Positions 44,409 through 54,020 are shown, counted from the first letter of the stretch. The stretch is 64,000 bases of DNA from Planctomycetota bacterium (GCA_023150555.1 JAKLKQ010000005.1:105467-169466), one strand, 5' to 3'. Numbers and translations are program-made. The notes: generated from the sequence alone by a model not told the origin.

Positions 44409-44567
44409 ATGGGACGGCCGACCAAAGGGCTGGAGGCTCGCACCTTTACACTCGCAGTCAAAATCTCCCAAAGCGAGTTTCTCCTATGGAAGCGGCGCGC
44501 GAGGGCGGAGGGACAATCCTTGAGCGCTTGGCTTCTTGAACCGCGCCGGAGGGAGTCTGAGCCATGA
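44409..44567 (+). CDS. Small basic protein of the integrase operon
   Basis: A 52-aa protein whose ATG has AGAAGGG upstream and lies downstream of the predicted transcription start; an in-frame GTG at 44367 is an alternative (66 aa). It begins MGRPTKGLEARTFTLAVKIS, then S-E-F-L-L-W-K-R-R-A-R-A-E-G-Q-S-L-S-A-W-L, a pattern like ribbon-helix-helix DNA-binding proteins. It overlaps the integrase ATG by four bases (ATGA). It may regulate recombination or its own operon. Confidence 0.5.
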   Translation: MGRPTKGLEARTFTLAVKISQSEFLLWKRRARAEGQSLSAWLLEPRRRESEP

Positions 44568-46081
44568 AAGCTCTCCGGGTGAGGTCACCAAAGACCGGCA
44601 AAGCCGGGTGGCGTTACCGGGTTTCCATCAATGGCCGCAGGCTGAAAAAGACCTTCTGGATTGCGGATCGGCGTGACGCGGAAAAGGCGCTCGAACGCTG
44701 GCTATCTGAACACGAATCGAAGGCTATCGGCCTGCCGGATCATTCCGGCCTGAAGATGTCTTACAAGAAACTGGTTGAGCGGTTCATCGCAGAGTTTCCA
44801 TTTTCCTCCGACGCAAGAAAGTCCTACGTCCAGAAAATCCTTGAGCGCAATGAATGTGGGATTCAAATAGGCGCAGACCTATCCCATGTCGGTCGGCTTA
44901 CTGCGAAGTGCCTTCGGATCAAGACCCAACGGGGCGATCACTACACGGTCTTCGCCGTGCAGAGCCTGCTTAAACAACTTTCCCGCTGGGCGGCCTCCAT
45001 CGGCCTCCTCCCCTTCGATTACCTCTCGGCTTGGAAAAGGCTTCCCTGGCAGGGCCATCGCAGACGGCGCGCTTTCGTTCCGGAGGAGGCCAGGGAAATC
45101 CTGCGTGCCGCCGCCGACTATGACCAGTTGTTCGGGCACCCATACCCCTCCTGGATCATCTTCGAGACGCTGCTTTTGAGCGGAAATCGTCCCGGAGCCG
45201 TCTTTTCCGCAAAAGTGGGAGACCTTCTCAAGGACCGGATCAAACTTCCTCCAGGCACCGGCAAGAAACGCAACGGCATGTGCACGCTCCCGCCGGACTT
45301 CATCAAGCAGTTACACGCCCACCTGGAAGAGCGAGGATCGCCGACGGCGGAGAAGGACCTCCTCGTTTCGCATAAGGGCAAGAAGCTCTGGCGAGTCAAT
45401 ATGGGTGAGTATTTCCGACGCAGCATGGTGCTGGCTTTCGTGCGCTTGGAGTGGCCGCGCAACGATCCCTTGGCGGCCGAGATTGATCCCTTTGAAGTTG
45501 CGCATTGCGTTTTCATGGGACGCGCGCGCGGGTTCGATGGCGCTCCACCCAAAGACCCCTTCAAACTGGTCCAGCGCAAACGCAAGCTGGCTGCGTTGGA
45601 AGCCCTCGTGGCCAAAGTGGGACCCCTGGTGAAGAGGCGTTTGGAAGGCGCGGACATGTATGCCCTGCGCAAGACGCACATCACTTGGGCGCGCCGGTTG
45701 ACGAACATCGACAGCGTAAAGGCTCAGGTCGGCCATGCCGCCGGAGACGCTGAGGAAAGACACTACCTTGATCTGCGGTTGGTGGACGCCGGGGCGTCGT
45801 CCAAGGCGGTTTGGGAGGTTCTGACGGGCACGCAAAATCTTGCGGGCGAGCGTCAGGAAGCGATTCCATTTTCTCTCGCGGCGGGGGCCGAGGAGTCCGT
45901 GAAATGCCTAGAAATGGCCCCAAAGGTGGCCCCTGGAGTGGCCCCTTTGGGCAGGTTAGACGAAAAACGCCCTGGTCGAGGGCGTTCTCGAACTTCACAA
46001 CCGGTTGGGAAATCAGGAATTTATAATGGAGCGGGTGAAGGGGCTCGAACCCTCGACTTCGACCTTGGCAAGAAGTTATAA
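44564..46081 (+). CDS. Tyrosine recombinase (phage/island integrase)
   Basis: A 505-aa site-specific recombinase. The N-terminal arm-binding and core-binding domains cover about 1-165. The catalytic domain has L-L-L-S-G-N-R-P-G-A-V (catalytic Arg near residue 208), Y-A-L-R-K-T-H-I-T-W (Arg II region near 366), V-G-H-A-A-G-D (His near 392) and R-H-Y-L-D (nucleophile Tyr near 401). After residue 410 comes a low-complexity tail whose last 20 residues are translated from the tRNA-Gly-like attachment core, so the C-terminus depends on integration state. Confidence 0.85.
   Translation: MKALRVRSPKTGKAGWRYRVSINGRRLKKTFWIADRRDAEKALERWLSEHESKAIGLPDHSGLKMSYKKLVERFIAEFPFSSDARKSYVQKILERNECGIQIGADLSHVGRLTAKCLRIKTQRGDHYTVFAVQSLLKQLSRWAASIGLLPFDYLSAWKRLPWQGHRRRRAFVPEEAREILRAAADYDQLFGHPYPSWIIFETLLLSGNRPGAVFSAKVGDLLKDRIKLPPGTGKKRNGMCTLPPDFIKQLHAHLEERGSPTAEKDLLVSHKGKKLWRVNMGEYFRRSMVLAFVRLEWPRNDPLAAEIDPFEVAHCVFMGRARGFDGAPPKDPFKLVQRKRKLAALEALVAKVGPLVKRRLEGADMYALRKTHITWARRLTNIDSVKAQVGHAAGDAEERHYLDLRLVDAGASSKAVWEVLTGTQNLAGERQEAIPFSLAAGAEESVKCLEMAPKVAPGVAPLGRLDEKRPGRGRSRTSQPVGKSGIYNGAGEGARTLDFDLGKKL
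46027..46074 (-). other. Attachment-site core: 3' half of tRNA-Gly(GCC)
   Basis: On the minus strand this reads from the anticodon loop (GCC at 46069-46067) through the T arm (GAGGG-TTCGAGC-CCCTT) to the acceptor 3' strand CACCCGC, T and CCA. The 5' half of a tRNA is missing on the right side, so it is not a gene. It overlaps the integrase 3' end. tRNA 3' halves next to integrases are the usual att identity segment. Confidence 0.72.
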
Positions 46082-46329
46082 GCCATTGATGCGAAATGAC
46101 TTATAATCACAATTCGTTACCTCACATCACCATACAGCTTTCGCCGTTTTCTCCCACATCACCTTACATCATCCCAAATCTACCGGGATGTGGGACCAAA
46201 TGTGGCCACCTTTTCTACCGTGTCCGTAGTCCTCCAATAAGGCCCAATTTCGAAGCATGCTGCGGAAATCAGGCTCGTTTGGAAGCGTTCCCCGCCGCTG
46301 GCACTGTGCACTAAAATAGCCCATTGGGA
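46082..46329. other. Noncoding stretch beside att core with repeats
   Basis: About 250 bases without a credible gene between the two recombinases. It contains the short repeats listed separately and is more AT-rich in its first part. Probably the flank of an attachment site. Confidence 0.5.
46123..46168 (+). repeat. Direct repeat CACATCACC(A/T)TACA, candidate arm-type sites
   Basis: CACATCACCATACA at 46123-46136 and CACATCACCTTACA at 46155-46168 match at 13 of 14 positions, 32 bases apart. TCCCACATC overlapping the second copy recurs inverted at 46187-46195. Short repeats 50-120 bases from an att core are typical integrase arm or excisionase sites. Confidence 0.4.
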
Positions 46330-46890
46330 CTATACCGCCCCCACAGTAGTCTCGATCCGGGCCATCATCCGCACCCCTTCCGCCTCGTCCTGCCGATAGT
46401 ACCGCAGGATCATGTTCAAGTCGGAGTGCCCGACCCAGCCGGCAAGCATGGGCGCGGGGACGCCGCGGTTCGACATCTGGGTAATGAAGGTCCGGCGCAG
46501 GGCGTGCAAGTTGCCTTCTTCTACGTCCGCCTTCGCCATCGCCCGTTTCAGTTCCTTCAGGGCTTGCCGGTCGCTGATCTGCCGGCCCTGGCGTCCTGGG
46601 CCCCTGGGATCCGTGAAGACCCACGGAGCCGCGCGCCGCAGGCCGGCCACGATTGCTTTAGCCTGCCCAGAGAGGGGCACCGCGCGCTCGTCGCCATTCT
46701 TGGGCGTCCAGGCTGGCTTGGCGCGGACACGCAGGATTCCCTTGTCGAGGTCCAGGTCCTTCCATTCGAGCCAGACCAGTTCGGAGATCCGAAGCCCGGT
46801 GGCGGCCAAGAACCGGAAAACTTCGCCCCACCCGGGCCGGGCAGTTGCCGCAATCGGGAGCGTTCGCTGATCCCGTATTCCCAAGGCACC
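46330..46890 (-). pseudogene. Second tyrosine recombinase, N-terminus lost at IS66
   Basis: The catalytic domain of a second integrase on the minus strand: T-G-L-R-I-S-E-L (Arg I), H-A-L-R-R-T-F (Arg II), G-W-V-G-H-S-D-L and R-Y-Y (nucleophile). It ends normally at 46330. About 190 residues survive; the upstream sequence stops looking like an integrase near 46,880-46,900 and the IS66 genes begin at 46936. The core-binding domain is absent, so it is presumably inactive. It is closer to Xer/phage-integrase types than to the intact integrase next door. Confidence 0.75.
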
Positions 46891-46935
46891 CGGTGTTGAT
46901 GTAGCCTCCCGCCCCTTACCTCCGGGGGGCTTGAG

Positions 46936-47298
46936 ATGAAAGGGTTGAATCGTCGGGTTCGGTCGCGGCATGCCGCGTGGCGGCGGCGTCTTTCGGAATG
47001 GAAGCGTAGTGGGTTGAGCCAGGCGGCCTTTTGCCGCCGACACGACCTGCTGGAGCAGCAGTTCTCCTGGTGGAAGCAGCATTTGAGGTTCAAGCCGGCC
47101 CTGATGGCATCAAAGACGAGGAAGGCGCCCAAGAGCGCGGCGTTCGTGCCGGTGCAGCTTTCGGAGGCCGAGGCTGGCGGGTGGGCGTTCGAGATCGAAG
47201 GAGCCGGCGGCATTCGGCTTCGCTTTCGAAAGCGCCCTGGCGTTTCGCGCCTGCGGGAGTTGGTGGGGTTGCTCGCGGGCGAAGCGCGATGGTGCTGA
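46936..47298 (+). CDS. tnpA: IS66 TnpA-like protein
   Basis: A 120-aa protein with a helix-turn-helix near the N-terminus (W-R-R-R-L-S-E-W-K-R-S-G-L-S-Q-A-A-F-C-R-R-H) and Q-F-S-W-W-K-Q-H, the first accessory gene of IS66 elements. It likely binds the element ends. It overlaps tnpB by ten bases. Confidence 0.8.
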   Translation: MKGLNRRVRSRHAAWRRRLSEWKRSGLSQAAFCRRHDLLEQQFSWWKQHLRFKPALMASKTRKAPKSAAFVPVQLSEAEAGGWAFEIEGAGGIRLRFRKRPGVSRLRELVGLLAGEARWC

Positions 47299-47657
47299 TA
47301 CCGGCTTCGGTGCGGATCTTCCTGGCGCGGGAGCCTGCGGACATGCGCCGGTCGTTCACGGGGCTTTGCGGGATGGTGCGCGACGGGTTGCGTGCCGACC
47401 CGTGCAGCGGGAATCTGTACTGTTTCAGGAACAAGCGCGCCGACAAGTTGAAGATTCTGTACTTCGACCGCACCGGGCTGGCGATCTGGTACAAGAGACT
47501 TGAGCAAGGCCGGTTCCATTGGCCTCCGGTTTCCGGGGACTGTGTGGAACTGAACGCGGCAGAGGTAGCGTTTCTGCTTGAGGGCGTGGACTGGAAGAGC
47601 CTGAAGCGGCACAAGCGATTCAGCCTCCCGGCGCGGTATTCGCCCACAAAGATTTGA
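47289..47657 (+). CDS. tnpB: IS66 TnpB (Orf2) accessory protein
   Basis: A 122-aa protein of the IS66 Orf2 family: P-A-D-M-R-R-S-F-T-G-L-C-G-M-V-R, F-R-N-K-R-A-D-K-L-K-I-L-Y-F-D-R-T-G-L-A and W-Y-K-R-L-E-Q-G-R-F. These residues are the family hallmark. It is needed with TnpA for efficient transposition. The ATG lies inside the tnpA 3' end. Confidence 0.92.
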   Translation: MVLIPASVRIFLAREPADMRRSFTGLCGMVRDGLRADPCSGNLYCFRNKRADKLKILYFDRTGLAIWYKRLEQGRFHWPPVSGDCVELNAAEVAFLLEGVDWKSLKRHKRFSLPARYSPTKI

Positions 47658-47703
47658 GCGGGAATTTTCGCAAGAAAGGCAGTGCCTGTTGCGTCTTCAG
47701 GGC

Positions 47704-49272
47704 ATGCCTCCATCATCGAACGACCCCGAAATCCCATACGAAGAACTGAAGGCGCGTTACGAGCGGGCGCAGAAGCGCATCCTTGAGCTGGAGCGGATCC
47801 TGATGCGGCAGGATGCGCAATCACGCGCGGACGCGGTGCGGCGGGAGTTGCTCCAAGGCCAGCCGCTGTTGGACCTGGCGGCGGGGCAGGAGCCGGTCCA
47901 GGGGCAACCCGAGGGCGGCGAGGAAGAGGAAGGCGGAGACGCGGAAGAGGAACCTGAGCCAGCCGATGGTAGCAAGAAACGCCGGAAAGGCGGTCGCCGG
48001 AAGTTCCCCGCGCATCTTCGCCGCGAAGTCAAGGAGTACAGCGTCGATCCCGAGCGGGACCTGCCCGATTACGATCCCTCGAAGGGCTACAAGATAATCG
48101 ACTACGACAACTGCGAGGAACTGCACCTGCCCCGGCCCGAGCCCTGGGTGATGGAGCACAAGCGTCCGGTGGTGTTGTACACGACGACCGAGGGCGAGAC
48201 GCGGCTGGTGACAGTCGGCGGGATGTCGAAGGTCTTTCCGAAGTGCGCGGCATCGCCGGACGTGCTGGCGCGGATCGCCGTGGACCGTCTCCACTACCAC
48301 CTGACGCTGTATCGGATCGAGCGCTTCTTCGCGGAGCACGATTGCCCGCTGGCGCGTTCGACCCTGTGCATGTGGATGATCTGGTTGGGCAGGCTCCTGG
48401 ATCCTATAGCCAAGGCGCAGGAGCGGGAGATCGAGAAAGTCTTCAAGCGGCACGCCGACGACACGGAGGTCCGCGTGTTGGCGCCGGGCAAATGCGACCG
48501 GGTGCGGGTCTGGGTCGTGATCGGCGAGGTCGAGGGCGGCAAGGAATACGTCTTCAGATTTACCGAAGAGCGCACGGCCGTCACGGTGGCGCAGGTGCTG
48601 GGTGCCCATGTCGGCTACCTCCAGGTGGACGCCTGCGGCGCGTACGACGGACTCTACAAGAACGGAAAGCTCATCGAGGTCGGATGCTGGAGCCACGTAT
48701 TTCGAAAGTTCGAGGAAGTTCTGACCGTCGATAGCAGGGCCGGGCCGATGATGCGCATGATTCGAAAGCTGTACGACGTGGAAGATGTCGGCGAGACCCT
48801 GAAACCCGAGGAGCGGAAAATATTTCGGAGGCTGGCTTCACTCCCCATCCTGGAACGCATTCGGCGTTTGGTCATGGAGCAGCGGGAGGCGGAGTTCCTG
48901 GAGTCGAGCTTCAAGAAGGCGCTGAATTACGTCAACAATCAGTGGACGGCGCTGAACCGATTCCTCGAAGACGGCAGGCTGAGCCTGGACAACAACATCG
49001 CGGAAGCCGAATTCCACGTGCTTGGCGTGGGGCGCCGCAACTATTTGTTCTGGGGAAGTCGCGAAGGGCTCAAGAGTGGGCTGGTGCTTTACGGCCTGAT
49101 CCGAAGCTGCGTGGCCAACGGCATCAACCCTTACGTGTACCTGGAAGACGTCATCCGCAGGGTCGCGACGACGGAAACCCCGGCCCACAAACTGATGCCG
49201 TCCCGCTGGAAAGACCTCCCGCCACTACCGGCTCAAAACCGCCTTCAGCCGGTCGCTGCCGTAACGGGATAA
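47704..49272 (+). CDS. tnpC: IS66 transposase TnpC
   Basis: A 522-aa DDE transposase. The N-terminal coiled coil (A-R-Y-E-R-A-Q-K-R-I-L-E-L-E-R) is followed by an acidic linker (E-E-E-E-G-G-D-A-E-E-E), an arginine/lysine stretch, then the catalytic region with L-Q-V-D-A-C-G-A-Y-D-G and, near the C-terminus, S-L-D-N-N-I-A-E-A-E and G-R-R-N-Y-L-F-W-G-S. A short C-terminal IS66 tail follows. Appears intact; ATG 47704 is used, since the frame before it is short and starts at TTG. Confidence 0.9.
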   Translation: MPPSSNDPEIPYEELKARYERAQKRILELERILMRQDAQSRADAVRRELLQGQPLLDLAAGQEPVQGQPEGGEEEEGGDAEEEPEPADGSKKRRKGGRRKFPAHLRREVKEYSVDPERDLPDYDPSKGYKIIDYDNCEELHLPRPEPWVMEHKRPVVLYTTTEGETRLVTVGGMSKVFPKCAASPDVLARIAVDRLHYHLTLYRIERFFAEHDCPLARSTLCMWMIWLGRLLDPIAKAQEREIEKVFKRHADDTEVRVLAPGKCDRVRVWVVIGEVEGGKEYVFRFTEERTAVTVAQVLGAHVGYLQVDACGAYDGLYKNGKLIEVGCWSHVFRKFEEVLTVDSRAGPMMRMIRKLYDVEDVGETLKPEERKIFRRLASLPILERIRRLVMEQREAEFLESSFKKALNYVNNQWTALNRFLEDGRLSLDNNIAEAEFHVLGVGRRNYLFWGSREGLKSGLVLYGLIRSCVANGINPYVYLEDVIRRVATTETPAHKLMPSRWKDLPPLPAQNRLQPVAAVTG

Positions 49273-49322
49273 CAAAACGGTCCCCCGCAATCTTCTCGAC
49301 TTGGCCTGGCTCCTGGCTCCCC

Positions 49323-49348
49323 CCTACGCTGAAAAACGTCAGCATAGG
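49323..49348. terminator. Hairpin between convergent tnpC and hypE
   Basis: CCTACGCTGA (49323-49332) and TCAGCATAGG (49339-49348) pair at nine of ten positions around a six-base loop. It lies between converging genes, so it may end transcription from both sides, although no strong T run follows. It could also belong to the end of the insertion sequence. Confidence 0.45.
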
Positions 49349-49367
49349 CTGTCTCGCTCCTAACTAA

Positions 49368-50420
49368 CTAACAAATCCGTGGTAATTGTTCGCCCGAGAG
49401 AAGGTCGAGCAGCCGCCGTCCGCCGAGGCGCGTCTTCATCGTCACCATCCCCTTCGGCCCCTCGTTGACCCGTCCAATCCGCGAGGCACCGAGCCCGACA
49501 GGATGGGCACGGAGGACGGCGAGCGCGCGGTTCGCCTCGGCCTCGGGAAGGAAGACCACCATTCGACCCTCGCAGGCGACGTAGAGCGGGTCGAGCCCGA
49601 GCATCTCGCACGCGCCCGCGACTCCGTCTGTCACCGGGATGGCGGTCTCATCGACCTCGACGCCTACGCCGCCATCGACGGCGATTTCGTTCAGCACCGT
49701 GGCGAGTCCGCCGCGGGTTGCATCGCGCAGGCAGTGAAGAGAAAGATTCGCATCGAGCAGCGCCTGAACCAACGGCGTGAGCGGAGCGCAGTCGCTCTCG
49801 ACCGGCGTCTCGAAGGCCAGCCCCTCACGCACCGAGAGCACAGCGATGCCATGCCGGCCGACATCGCTCGAAACCAGGACGGCATCGCCGGGACGAACCG
49901 CCCGTGGATGTAGCGAGAGACCATTCTCGACCAGGCCCAGGCCCGTCGTGTTGATGAAGAGCCCATCTCCCTTGCCTCGGTCGACCACCTTGGTGTCGCC
50001 GGTGACGAGCTCGACGCCACAGGCCGCGGCCGCCTCGCGCATCGAGGCGACGACGCGCTGGAGCTCCTCGAGGCCAAGCCCCTCTTCGAGGACGAAGCCC
50101 GCGCTCAAGTAGGCCGGTCGCGCCCCGGCCATCGCGAGGTCGTTGACGGTCCCGTAGACGGAGAGTTTCCCGATGTCGCCGCCGGGGAAGAAGCGCGGGT
50201 GCACGACGTAGCTGTCGGTGGTGAGCGCGAGCCGCGCGCCGCCGAGCGACACGATGGCGCTGTCGTGTCGGGCTTCGAGGGGGGCGCTGCGGAAGGCGGG
50301 GAGGAAAACTCCCTCGATGAGTTCGCGCATGCACCTGCCGCCACCGCCATGGGCGAGCTGGACAGTCTCGTTCCGCCCCATGGGGACGGGACAACTCAGG
50401 GCGAAGTCGATGTCGGGCAT
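49368..50420 (-). CDS. hypE: Hydrogenase maturation protein HypE
   Basis: A 350-aa AIR-synthase-like enzyme that dehydrates a carbamoylated C-terminal cysteine to thiocyanate, giving the CN ligands of the NiFe centre. The C-terminus ends P-R-I-C, with the essential terminal Cys. Features: [10 protein letters not shown] near residue 67, G-D-T-K-V-V and D-A-T-R-G-G-L-A. The ATG at 50420 overlaps the end of hypD by 25 bases. It is the last gene of the operon. Confidence 0.93.
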   Translation of the reverse strand: MPDIDFALSCPVPMGRNETVQLAHGGGGRCMRELIEGVFLPAFRSAPLEARHDSAIVSLGGARLALTTDSYVVHPRFFPGGDIGKLSVYGTVNDLAMAGARPAYLSAGFVLEEGLGLEELQRVVASMREAAAACGVELVTGDTKVVDRGKGDGLFINTTGLGLVENGLSLHPRAVRPGDAVLVSSDVGRHGIAVLSVREGLAFETPVESDCAPLTPLVQALLDANLSLHCLRDATRGGLATVLNEIAVDGGVGVEVDETAIPVTDGVAGACEMLGLDPLYVACEGRMVVFLPEAEANRALAVLRAHPVGLGASRIGRVNEGPKGMVTMKTRLGGRRLLDLLSGEQLPRIC

Positions 50421-51514
50421 GGCCCCTCCTTGAACCTTCGGTAACGGTAGTAGGCCGCACACGCACCCTCCGCGGACACCATCGTCGCCCCAAGCGGCGT
50501 GTCCGGCGTGCAGCGCGTACCGAACGCCGGGCAGTCCGGCGGCTTGAGCAGGCCCTGAAGGACGAGCCCGCTCTGGCACTCGGCTGCCTCCTTGCCACCG
50601 ACGCCCTCGAGGCCAAACCTCCGCACGGCATCGTGCTCGGCGTAGGGCGCGCGCAGTCCCAGGCCACTTGCGGCGATGGAGCCGATGCCTCGCCAGCTCC
50701 GGGGCACCACCTCGAAGACCTCGCCGATGATGGCCTGAGCGGGAGCGTTTCCCGTCGGGCGCACCGCGCGCTCGTACTGGTTCTCGGCCTCGGCGCGGCC
50801 CTCTTCGAGCTGTTTGAGGCACATGGTGATGCCCTGGAGGAGGTCCAGTGGCTCGAAGCCGGTCGCCACGATGGGGACGCGATACTTCTCGGCGAGCGGA
50901 CGGTACTCGTCCATGCCCATGATGGTGCACACGTGACCTGCTGCGAGAAAGCCATTCACCCGACAGCTCGGCGACGAGAGGATGGCCTCCATCGCGGGCG
51001 GTACGAGCACGTGCGCGACGAGGAGCGAGAAGTTGCGAACCCCGCGCCGCCTCGCCTCGTAGACCGCGGTTGCGTTCGCCGGCGCCGTCGTTTCGAAGCC
51101 GACCGCGAAGAATACGACCTCCCTGCCGGGACTCCGCTCCGCGAGGCTGAGCGCGTCCATCGGCGAGTAGACGACGCGCACGTCGCCGCCTTGTGCCTTG
51201 ACGGAGAAGAGGTCGCGCTCGGAGCCAGGCACGCGCAGCATGTCCCCAAACGAGCAGAAGATGACCCCGGGCCGAGCGGCGAGCGCCACTGCCTTGTCGA
51301 TGAGGTCCACCGGCGTCACGCAGACGGGGCAGCCGGGTCCGTGGATGAGCGTCACCTCGGGCGGGAGCAGCTCGTCGATGCCGAAGCGCACGATGGCGTG
51401 GGTCTGCCCGCCGCAGACCTCCATGAGAGACCAGTGGCGCGTGACGAGGCCGCGGATGGCCTCGGCGTAGCGACGGGCGGCCTCCGCGTCTCGGTACTCA
51501 TCGAGGAACTTCAT
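50396..51514 (-). CDS. hypD: Hydrogenase maturation protein HypD
   Basis: A 372-aa Fe-S protein that with HypC forms the scaffold for the Fe(CN)2CO unit. The conserved motifs [16 protein letters not shown] and V-G-F-E-T-T are present, plus C-terminal cysteines for the [4Fe-4S] cluster. Length typical. The ATG overlaps the hypC stop by four bases. Confidence 0.94.
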   Translation of the reverse strand: MKFLDEYRDAEAARRYAEAIRGLVTRHWSLMEVCGGQTHAIVRFGIDELLPPEVTLIHGPGCPVCVTPVDLIDKAVALAARPGVIFCSFGDMLRVPGSERDLFSVKAQGGDVRVVYSPMDALSLAERSPGREVVFFAVGFETTAPANATAVYEARRRGVRNFSLLVAHVLVPPAMEAILSSPSCRVNGFLAAGHVCTIMGMDEYRPLAEKYRVPIVATGFEPLDLLQGITMCLKQLEEGRAEAENQYERAVRPTGNAPAQAIIGEVFEVVPRSWRGIGSIAASGLGLRAPYAEHDAVRRFGLEGVGGKEAAECQSGLVLQGLLKPPDCPAFGTRCTPDTPLGATMVSAEGACAAYYRYRRFKEGPCPTSTSP

Positions 51515-51759
51515 CGGTCGCCCTCCTTGAGCTCGTTCATCTCGCCGAGTTCGTCGAGGTACTTGAAGACCCGGAGCGCGCCCTCGCGATCGACGCGGCT
51601 GATGGCGAAGCCAGCGTGGACGACGACGTAGTCTCCCACCTCCGCCTCCGGCACGTACTCGAGGCAGATCTCCTTCACGATGCCGCCGAAGGCCACCTTG
51701 CCCATACGGAGGGCGCCAGGCGTGACGCTCTTCACTTCACCGGGGATACCGAGGCACAT
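51511..51759 (-). CDS. hypC: Hydrogenase maturation chaperone HypC
   Basis: An 82-aa HypC/HupF protein beginning MCLGIPGEV, where the N-terminal Cys2 carries the Fe unit. The usual small beta-barrel pattern follows ([12 protein letters not shown]). It overlaps the end of hypF by 28 bases. Confidence 0.94.
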   Translation of the reverse strand: MCLGIPGEVKSVTPGALRMGKVAFGGIVKEICLEYVPEAEVGDYVVVHAGFAISRVDREGALRVFKYLDELGEMNELKEGDR

Positions 51760-54020
51760 CGGCCCTCCTTTCTTCGCATGGCGGCCACGTAGGCTTGACC
51801 AAGCGAGAGGCCGCCGTCGTTCGGCGGAAAGAGCTCGGGCAGGTACACCTCGAAGCCTCGCGCAACGAGCCGATGGTGGATGGCGTGCGCGAGGCGCAGA
51901 TTCTGAAAGCAGCCGCCTGACAGCACCACTCGCGGGATACCTGCCCTGAGTGCGGTGGCTTCCGCCAGCTCGGCCAACGCGTTGTGAAACCGCGCCGAGA
52001 TGGCCGCAGGCCCAAGCCCGCGCTCGACGTCGAAGAGAACCGCGCGAAGGAGCGGCTCCCAGTCGGCGAGGGCCGGGCTTCCGTCGCGGAGAGGGAGCGG
52101 GTACGCGGTGCGGTCGTCAACGCCATCCGCAGCGAACTCGAGCTCCATGGCCGCCTGGCCCTCGAAGCCCGCGCGCTGGCGGACTCCGGCGAGCGCCGCC
52201 ACCCCATCGAACAGCCTCCCCATGCTCGTCGTCCGGGGCGACTGCAGGCCACGCTCGAGCATGCCCTGGAGCACGGACAGGTCCGCGTCGGTGAACATGG
52301 CTGCGAGCATCTTGGCAGCGCTCGCACCGAACGCCTCGAAGACAAGGCCGAGCGCCGCGCGCCGTGGCTCGCGGATGGCGCGCTCCCCGCCCGGCAAGGA
52401 GAACGGACGAAGGTGGGCCGCGCGCTCGAAGACCGCCCCGTCGACGACGAGCGCCTCTCCACCCCAGAGCGTGCCGTCGGTTCCCAGACCAGAGCCGTCC
52501 CAGACAAGCCCGAGCACCGGCCCTTGCAGACGATGCTCGGCGACGCAGGCCGCGACGTGCGCGTGGTGGTGCTGCACGCGCTCGAGCGGGACGCGCCACT
52601 CGGAGGCGAGCCGCTCCGCGAGCCGCGTCGAGGCGTACTCCGGATGGAGGTCGCAGGCGACGACCTCGGGCTTGGCGTCGAAGAACGTGAGGAGGTCCTT
52701 CACGGTCCGCTCGAGGAGCATCACGCCCTCGGGCGAGAACAAGTCGCCGAGGTGCTGGCTAACGACCGCGTGCCCGTCCTTCACCAGCGTGACAGTACTT
52801 TTGAGCTGCCCCCCGAGGGCCAAGACGCTAGGTCCGACGAGGAAGGGGTATGGGAGCGGCGCGTACCCGCGAGCGCGGCGAAGCACCTGTGGGCCGCGAA
52901 GGCCGACGCGTGCAACGGAGTCATCGACCGGACGAACGATGGGACGGTCGTGGACGAGGAGGAGGTCCGCGATGTCACGAAGGCGGACGAGCGCCTCATC
53001 CTCTTCGGTGCACATCGGCTCTTCCGAGAGGTTCCCGCTGGTGCACACGAGCGGCCGGTTCGCCTGAGCGAGCAGTAATCGGTGGAGCGGTGTGTACGGG
53101 AGCATGGCCCCCAGAAGCGGATTCTTCGGCGCGACGTTTTCGGCAACGGCGCTGCCAGCACACCTGCGGACAAGAACGATGGGCGCCGCCGCAGACAAGA
53201 GGAGCGCTTCTTCCTCCGCGCCGACGATGCAAATGTCGCGCACGTCGGCCACCGAGAGGAACATCACGGCGAAGGGCTTCTCCTCGCGCCGCTTGCGCTC
53301 CCGAAGGCGTGCGACGGCCTTCGCGCTGGTCGCGTCGACGAGGAGCTGGAATCCACCCAGGCCCTTGAGCGCGAGCACCCGCCCCTCGTGAAGCGCGGCA
53401 ACGCCGAGGCCGAGAGCCTCGTCGCCACTCGCTAGCGCAGCGCCGTCGGGCGAGAGAAGACGAAGGCTCGGGCCGCACGCCGGGCATGCGATGGGCTGGG
53501 CGTGAAAGCGTCGGTCTGTTGGGTTCTCGTACTCGCGCCGGCACATGGGACACAGCGCAAAGCGCACCATCGACGTGTTGGGCCGGTCGTAGGGCAGCCG
53601 CTCGATGAGCGTGTACCGGGGGCCGCACTGGGTGCAGTTGGTGAAGGGATAGCGATGGCGGCGCTCGCCTGGCGACTCCACCTCGGCGATGCAGTCGCCA
53701 CAGGTCGAGAGGTCGGGCGGCAGCGTGGGACGAGCGGCGGCACCGTTCTGGCTCGTGACGATGGCGAAGCCTACCTCGGGCCGAGGCGGCAGCTCCGCGG
53801 TCACGAGGTGCTCGATGCGCGCCGCCGGAGGAGCCTCGTCGCGCAGCGCCTGCACGAAGCCGCGCACCGCTTCGGCATCGCCCTGCACCTCGATGCGAAC
53901 GCCCTCCGTGCCGTTCTGGACCCACCCGCAGAGCCCTCGCTTCGTCGCGGCGCCGTGGACGAACGGCCGAAAGCCCACGCCCTGGACGACTCCCTGGATG
54001 CTGACCGCGAGGCGAATCAT
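51732..54020 (-). CDS. hypF: Carbamoyltransferase HypF
   Basis: A 762-aa enzyme that makes carbamoyl-AMP and transfers it to HypE. Domains in order: acylphosphatase (residues 1-90, [11 protein letters not shown]), two Cys4 zinc fingers (C-G-D-C, C-T-Q-C-G, C-P-M-C, C-P-A-C), a YrdC-like domain (about 200-375) and a Kae1-like carbamoyltransferase with H-H-H-A-H, D-G-S-G-L-G and L-S-G-G-C-F-Q-N. The start at 54020 gives the standard N-terminus. It overlaps hypA by four bases. Confidence 0.94.
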   Translation of the reverse strand: MIRLAVSIQGVVQGVGFRPFVHGAATKRGLCGWVQNGTEGVRIEVQGDAEAVRGFVQALRDEAPPAARIEHLVTAELPPRPEVGFAIVTSQNGAAARPTLPPDLSTCGDCIAEVESPGERRHRYPFTNCTQCGPRYTLIERLPYDRPNTSMVRFALCPMCRREYENPTDRRFHAQPIACPACGPSLRLLSPDGAALASGDEALGLGVAALHEGRVLALKGLGGFQLLVDATSAKAVARLRERKRREEKPFAVMFLSVADVRDICIVGAEEEALLLSAAAPIVLVRRCAGSAVAENVAPKNPLLGAMLPYTPLHRLLLAQANRPLVCTSGNLSEEPMCTEEDEALVRLRDIADLLLVHDRPIVRPVDDSVARVGLRGPQVLRRARGYAPLPYPFLVGPSVLALGGQLKSTVTLVKDGHAVVSQHLGDLFSPEGVMLLERTVKDLLTFFDAKPEVVACDLHPEYASTRLAERLASEWRVPLERVQHHHAHVAACVAEHRLQGPVLGLVWDGSGLGTDGTLWGGEALVVDGAVFERAAHLRPFSLPGGERAIREPRRAALGLVFEAFGASAAKMLAAMFTDADLSVLQGMLERGLQSPRTTSMGRLFDGVAALAGVRQRAGFEGQAAMELEFAADGVDDRTAYPLPLRDGSPALADWEPLLRAVLFDVERGLGPAAISARFHNALAELAEATALRAGIPRVVLSGGCFQNLRLAHAIHHRLVARGFEVYLPELFPPNDGGLSLGQAYVAAMRRKEGRCASVSPVK

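Larger units (their letters stand above)
1..46081 (+). mobile_element. Prophage-like element with defence cargo and integrase (left end outside window)
   Basis: Phage replication, packaging, head and tail genes run on the plus strand to 23631. A DISARM-type defence operon (23707-44048) and an integrase module (44133-46081) follow in the same direction, and the integrase runs into a tRNA-Gly fragment. Cargo between late genes and an integrase/att end is common in prophages, so a single element is a reasonable inference. Two adjacent elements (a prophage and a separate DISARM island) cannot be excluded, because the left end and the second att copy are not in the window. Confidence 0.55.
46936..49272 (+). 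mobile_element. IS66-family insertion sequence (gene span; ends not resolved)
   Basis: The three IS66 genes tnpA, tnpB and tnpC occur in order. They lie between the broken integrase and hypE. I could not define terminal inverted repeats or an 8-bp target duplication by eye, so the true ends lie somewhat outside this span. Confidence 0.85.

Noticed and set aside
46027..46074. Functional tRNA-Gly gene
   Set aside because: The 5' acceptor and D arm are absent on the right-hand side; only the anticodon-to-CCA half is present.
46324..46899. 191-aa plus-strand frame over the second integrase
   Set aside because: It is antisense to a clear recombinase catalytic domain and has no domain of its own.
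46895..49330. IS66 inverted repeats beginning GTAG near 46,898 and CTAC near 49,325
   Set aside because: Only the first four bases agree and no 8-base target duplication was seen, so ends were left undefined.
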